From contig JBITNC010000001.1 of NCBI GenBank assembly GCA_050084985.1, positions 97,278,001-97,342,000 on the forward strand: a DNA stretch of 64,000 nucleotides, given 5' to 3'. The position numbers and the translations under genes were made by a program. The stretch is from Nageia nagi. Its lineage: Eukaryota > Pinophyta. Shown piece by piece: positions 60,751-64,000 of this stretch. The notes under the pieces are model-generated. The model was not told the DNA's origin. It was given only the letters and a program-made list of their open reading frames with translations, and did not search any database. Position 1 is the stretch's first letter. Every line of letters begins with the position of its first letter.

Positions 60751-61200
60751 TAGTTTCATGATCTGCAAATATTGGGTGATTTGCAATTCATAGCTAAAAA
60801 AAAGATGGCCTTGGACTATTTTATATAATTAAGCACTTTGGAATAAACCCTTATAACATTAGCAACTATTATTGCATTATTCCTATAATGACTCATTATA
60901 CATGCATTATTCGATAATATGCATGATGAAAATATAATTTCATAGTCTATAATGATTTCAGCATAAAAAAAAATAAGTACAAGCTAAGTGCTCTACCCCC
61001 TTAACTTCTATTTCTTGAAAAACTCAAAATGTTACAAGTTCCTACCAAAGGATCCCCAAGTGTTCGACTAATATTTGAAAATTATTTGATAAGATGCATA
61101 ATACAAACATAGTTTCATGGTATGTAATGATTACAGGATACACACAAATATATTTTACAAAAAAGGCCCTAGAATTTTTATTCAGAAGCATAATAATTTC
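60270..61200 (+). pseudogene. PPR pseudogene fragments
   Basis: VDGYNKDALKLFYLMNTLEP (60270-60335), then DEGCKYFNSMSDSYCFIPRM with NHYTCIM (60390-60475), and DKMHNTNIVSWYVMITGYTQ with FTKKALEFLF (61085-61180). The wording matches the fragment at 15060-15600, so both derive from related PLS-class PPR genes. Minisatellite sequence splits the pieces. Confidence 0.78.
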
Positions 61201-61489
61201 TTTACGAGATACATAGAAGAATACTTATTAGGTTCTCTTTGCAACACCATTGGCTTTTCTATGATCTTCATAGCAAATTGAAAATGCTCCAATTGTTCTA
61301 ACCCTATCACATCCCACTTTTTACAACTCAACTTTTTTATTTTTCTTGAGTAAAAGGAAATATGTTTAAGAACTCTTAACATATAATAACTAATGAGGCA
61401 TATTCACTTGGTTCATTATCACTCTATATGACCATCCAAATAGTTAAAAGGTGGCCAACCTTCCTAAGTTATAGAGTTTACTACTAAAT

Positions 61490-62470
61490 ATACCCTAATT
61501 TGTTCCCTTTTTGCATCCAAACATAGTGTTTTTTTTTAACTTTAACACCAAAAATTGACACAACCAACATAATAGTTTTTACCTCCTTTTTTGCATTGAA
61601 TTTACATCAGCTTGCCAATTTTTACATCAAATTTTTAATTCACATTTTATTGCATCATTTTTTGCAAATTTGCATCAAATTTTTAGAATTTACATTGAAC
61701 ATAGAATTGTATACATTTTAATTTTATGTAATTTAAAAAAAAAAGGGCTCAAAATGATATCTGGATCAAAAGTTATAGCCTCTACAAGGTAAATCAATTT
61801 TATTAGTCTTTGGGGTATGAAATTGGTCCATTAAATTGGTTCAAGAATGGGGTTAGTGTTTTAGGTATTAAAAAATTTAATTTATTCTATATATTTTTTC
61901 TAAATAATACAACAAAGTTTTGAATATTATTATCCCTTTCTTGTTGATTACTTTTTTGTCAGCATTGAAGGAGTTTTCTTTTCTACAACTAGAGATTTCT
62001 CTGCCACTAGTTTTTTCTCTTTGAGCTTCTTCTTTTCCTTGGGGCCATAGCTACGATCAAAATCTAAAATCTAAGGAAAGAAAATAATAGCTAAAATCTA
62101 TGAAATGTGAGGATTATGAGGAGGGTTTATTGATATATATAGATAGGAGAGGGTATTTGGATATTAGGTAATCACTTTTGGTACAAATGGAGGATAAAAT
62201 GAATGTGAGTCATTTATTGGTCAATTAATGAACATTTAAAATGTTTTTTTAACTTTTTTTAATTAAATGAAATGCAAACTTTACGTTGAAATTTACATTA
62301 GATTTTACATCAATTTTTACGTTAAAATTTGCATCGATTTTTGCATCAAAAAAAGTGAAAAATGAAAAATAAAATAAAATGATGCATGTCGATGTGGGAG
62401 AATGCAAATTAATATTGATTTTTATTTTTTGTGTTTGAAGATACAAAAAAGGACACAAATTATTTGAATA
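61490..62470. mobile_element. Putative non-autonomous DNA element with inverted subterminal GCATCAAATTTTT repeats
   Basis: The left part (61497-61700) and right part (62260-62470) carry related words in opposite orientation: AATTTGTTCCCTTTTTGCATC at the left and, on the minus strand, AATTTGTGTCCTTTTTTGTA at the right. Inside, GCATCAAATTTTT, TTACATCAAATTTT and TTTGCATC repeat. The flanks AATATACCC and AATACACCA are alike but not identical, so no target duplication is proven. Confidence 0.45.
62007..62145 (-). promoter_or_regulatory. Promoter-like TATA box and short basic start peptide inside the putative element
   Basis: On the minus strand CTATATATATCAATAAACC (about 62143-62125) is followed about 80 bp on by ATG at 62048, opening MAPRKRRSSKRKN then a stop. 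The basic, nuclear-signal-like start resembles the first residues of plant transposon proteins. A different frame continues as Lys-rich sequence (GPKEKKKLKEKKLVAEKSL). One frameshift may have cut a longer protein. Confidence 0.4.
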
Positions 62471-64000
62471 CACCAAATTTTTACTTATGATCTCTTAATT
62501 TTCCATCCAAACCTATAACATGGAATAATTTGATCAATATGTTTTACCAAGTTTAATTTTTTAACTCTTAGAAAATTATGTGTATCCTTATCTAACATAC
62601 AATACCAATTACCACACCTTAGTATCTTGTTATGTTGACATAGTTTTTACCTTGGTGATTAATGAATCCATCTACTTGTGAATTCATCAAGATCAACTTC
62701 ACTACTCTAACATTGATGCATGAATGTGGATATAATGGAGTCACAACCCCATTATTGATACTCCCATGGGTCCTTATTGACCCTTCTAGTCCTAACTTGA
62801 CTAGGAATTATCAGCTTCTTGTGATCATTTATTTTCTAGGTTCTTGCATATTTGGATGCCTCCTTGCATCATAAGAATTATAGTAACATCTTATATGACA
62901 CTCTATTACAATCCCATCAACATTTAATCTCCCTTAAGTTAACTAATAATTATTATTAATTCTAAGTATAATATAAGGTTACACCTTATATTTAAAGTAT
63001 AACAACTTCAAAATCAATTAAAACTAGCATTGTAGTATCTCAACTTAGCATTATCATCATCACAAGTAATTCAATCAATAATTCAAATGAAATAATCATT
63101 TAAATACTTAATTGATTAATTTATCCAAACTCATAAATAACATATCATATTAAACTCTTATCATTTTTCATCTAATTTATTCATCTCTAATGCATAATAT
63201 TTATATCAACCTTAAAGCAAAATAGCATTAACCTTAAGTAAAGCATCATTAATCTTCCACACACAATCTTTATTAAAAAAAATTCTAATACCACTTCAAA
63301 CTCATAATAATATCCATAAAGAAATATGAACACAATAGAGGTATATTCCTAATTACATGAAACATAAGAGTGGCCTTGAATTACAAGGCTCCTATAATCT
63401 CATATTTACTTTTCAAAATCTCTTTTTCACACAAGGATAACACATGATACAAATCCCTACTTTTACATACTAAAACATGTTTTAAGGAGGTAAGAGGCCA
63501 TCTTCATATGTTGTTTGCATTAGATACAACCAACATTGCTCTTGAAGAATAATTTAAGGGATCAAGATAGCTCTTTCATTATGCTTATGAAATCATAGCA
63601 TGCCTAATGCAAATTATGCCACATCATTATCTCATGTAATGATACACACTATTATATCATAAAAGAATATTATAAGTTCCTATATATGATGGAGATTATA
63701 TGAATACTTAAACCTCATTATCTTTTCAAGGATAAGTAATAATTCTTGATCAGCTCCCAGAAACTTACTCATTTCACCTAACTACAAAGGTACTTCCAAT
63801 GAGTAAAATATTTCCTCAAGCATTTGTAAATAATTCTACTTTACTTAGCATACAAAGTAATATATTTACAATAGTAACAATTTAACAAAATCAAGGAGTT
63901 CATTTCAAGTTCTTATAAATCTACTCTTTTCAGCCTACTCTTCTAGGTATACCTTAATAGTAACAATATATATTAATATCAACTTTCAATTATCTTAACT
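62471..64000. other. AT-rich sequence to the window end
   Basis: No supported gene, RNA or repeat. The 70-codon frame at 62662-62874 matches nothing I know. Confidence 0.45.

Overview
The window looks like nuclear DNA from a large-genome seed plant, most likely a gymnosperm and probably a conifer. This is inferred from three things: strong AT bias; one host gene with long, repeat-laden introns among decayed retroelements; and many pentatricopeptide-repeat (PPR) pseudogene fragments whose wording resembles conifer PPR proteins. I see no rRNA, tRNA, CRISPR or prokaryotic features.

Layout. 1-2110: non-coding 3' flank with a 2 x 159 bp tandem duplication. 2111-8966 (minus): the one clear host gene, a FIZZY-RELATED/CCS52 (Cdh1-type) APC/C activator, closest in its ends to the B type. 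It has ten exons that can be placed to the base. A one-base deletion in exon 6 breaks the frame, and intron 6 has a GC donor. The upstream region carries a perfect MSA (mitosis-specific Myb) element, which fits a B-type gene. 9.2-25.4 kb: a LINE reverse-transcriptase relic, a small non-coding LTR element (11163-13293, perfect 5 bp target duplication), decayed plus-strand PPR coding sequence, an internally deleted Ty1/copia element inserted into that PPR sequence (17837-20197, perfect target duplication), a regular 65 bp array of primer-binding-site-like words, and a DUF4283-type ORF1 relic.

25456-43092 (minus): a 17.6 kb Ty3/gypsy element of the Tat/Ogre type. It has 851/852 bp LTRs about 96% alike by eye, a polypurine tract, and gag, protease, reverse transcriptase, RNase H, a second 'archaeal-type' RNase H and integrase. 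Past integrase it carries two cargo reading frames: an unrecognised sense frame of about 270 codons (32407-31590), then an antisense Plant Mobile Domain frame (27002-29405) with an apparent intron. All frames contain stops or frameshifts, so this copy is dead. Its cargo is the most unusual biology in the window.

43.1-64 kb: relic territory. It holds a minus-strand coiled-coil relic of unknown origin, a CACTA-like terminus, a strong 240 bp foldback with a 54 bp inner stem, several diverged copies of a PPR C-terminal block with its flank, a larger PPR pseudogene, a second Ty3/gypsy pol relic (57.5-58.95 kb), more PPR debris, and a roughly 1 kb element with inverted subterminal repeats holding a cryptic promoter-like start. 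Only the CCS52-type gene could have a present host function. The PPR fragments, retroelements and repeats are fossils, apart from possible small RNA from the foldback.
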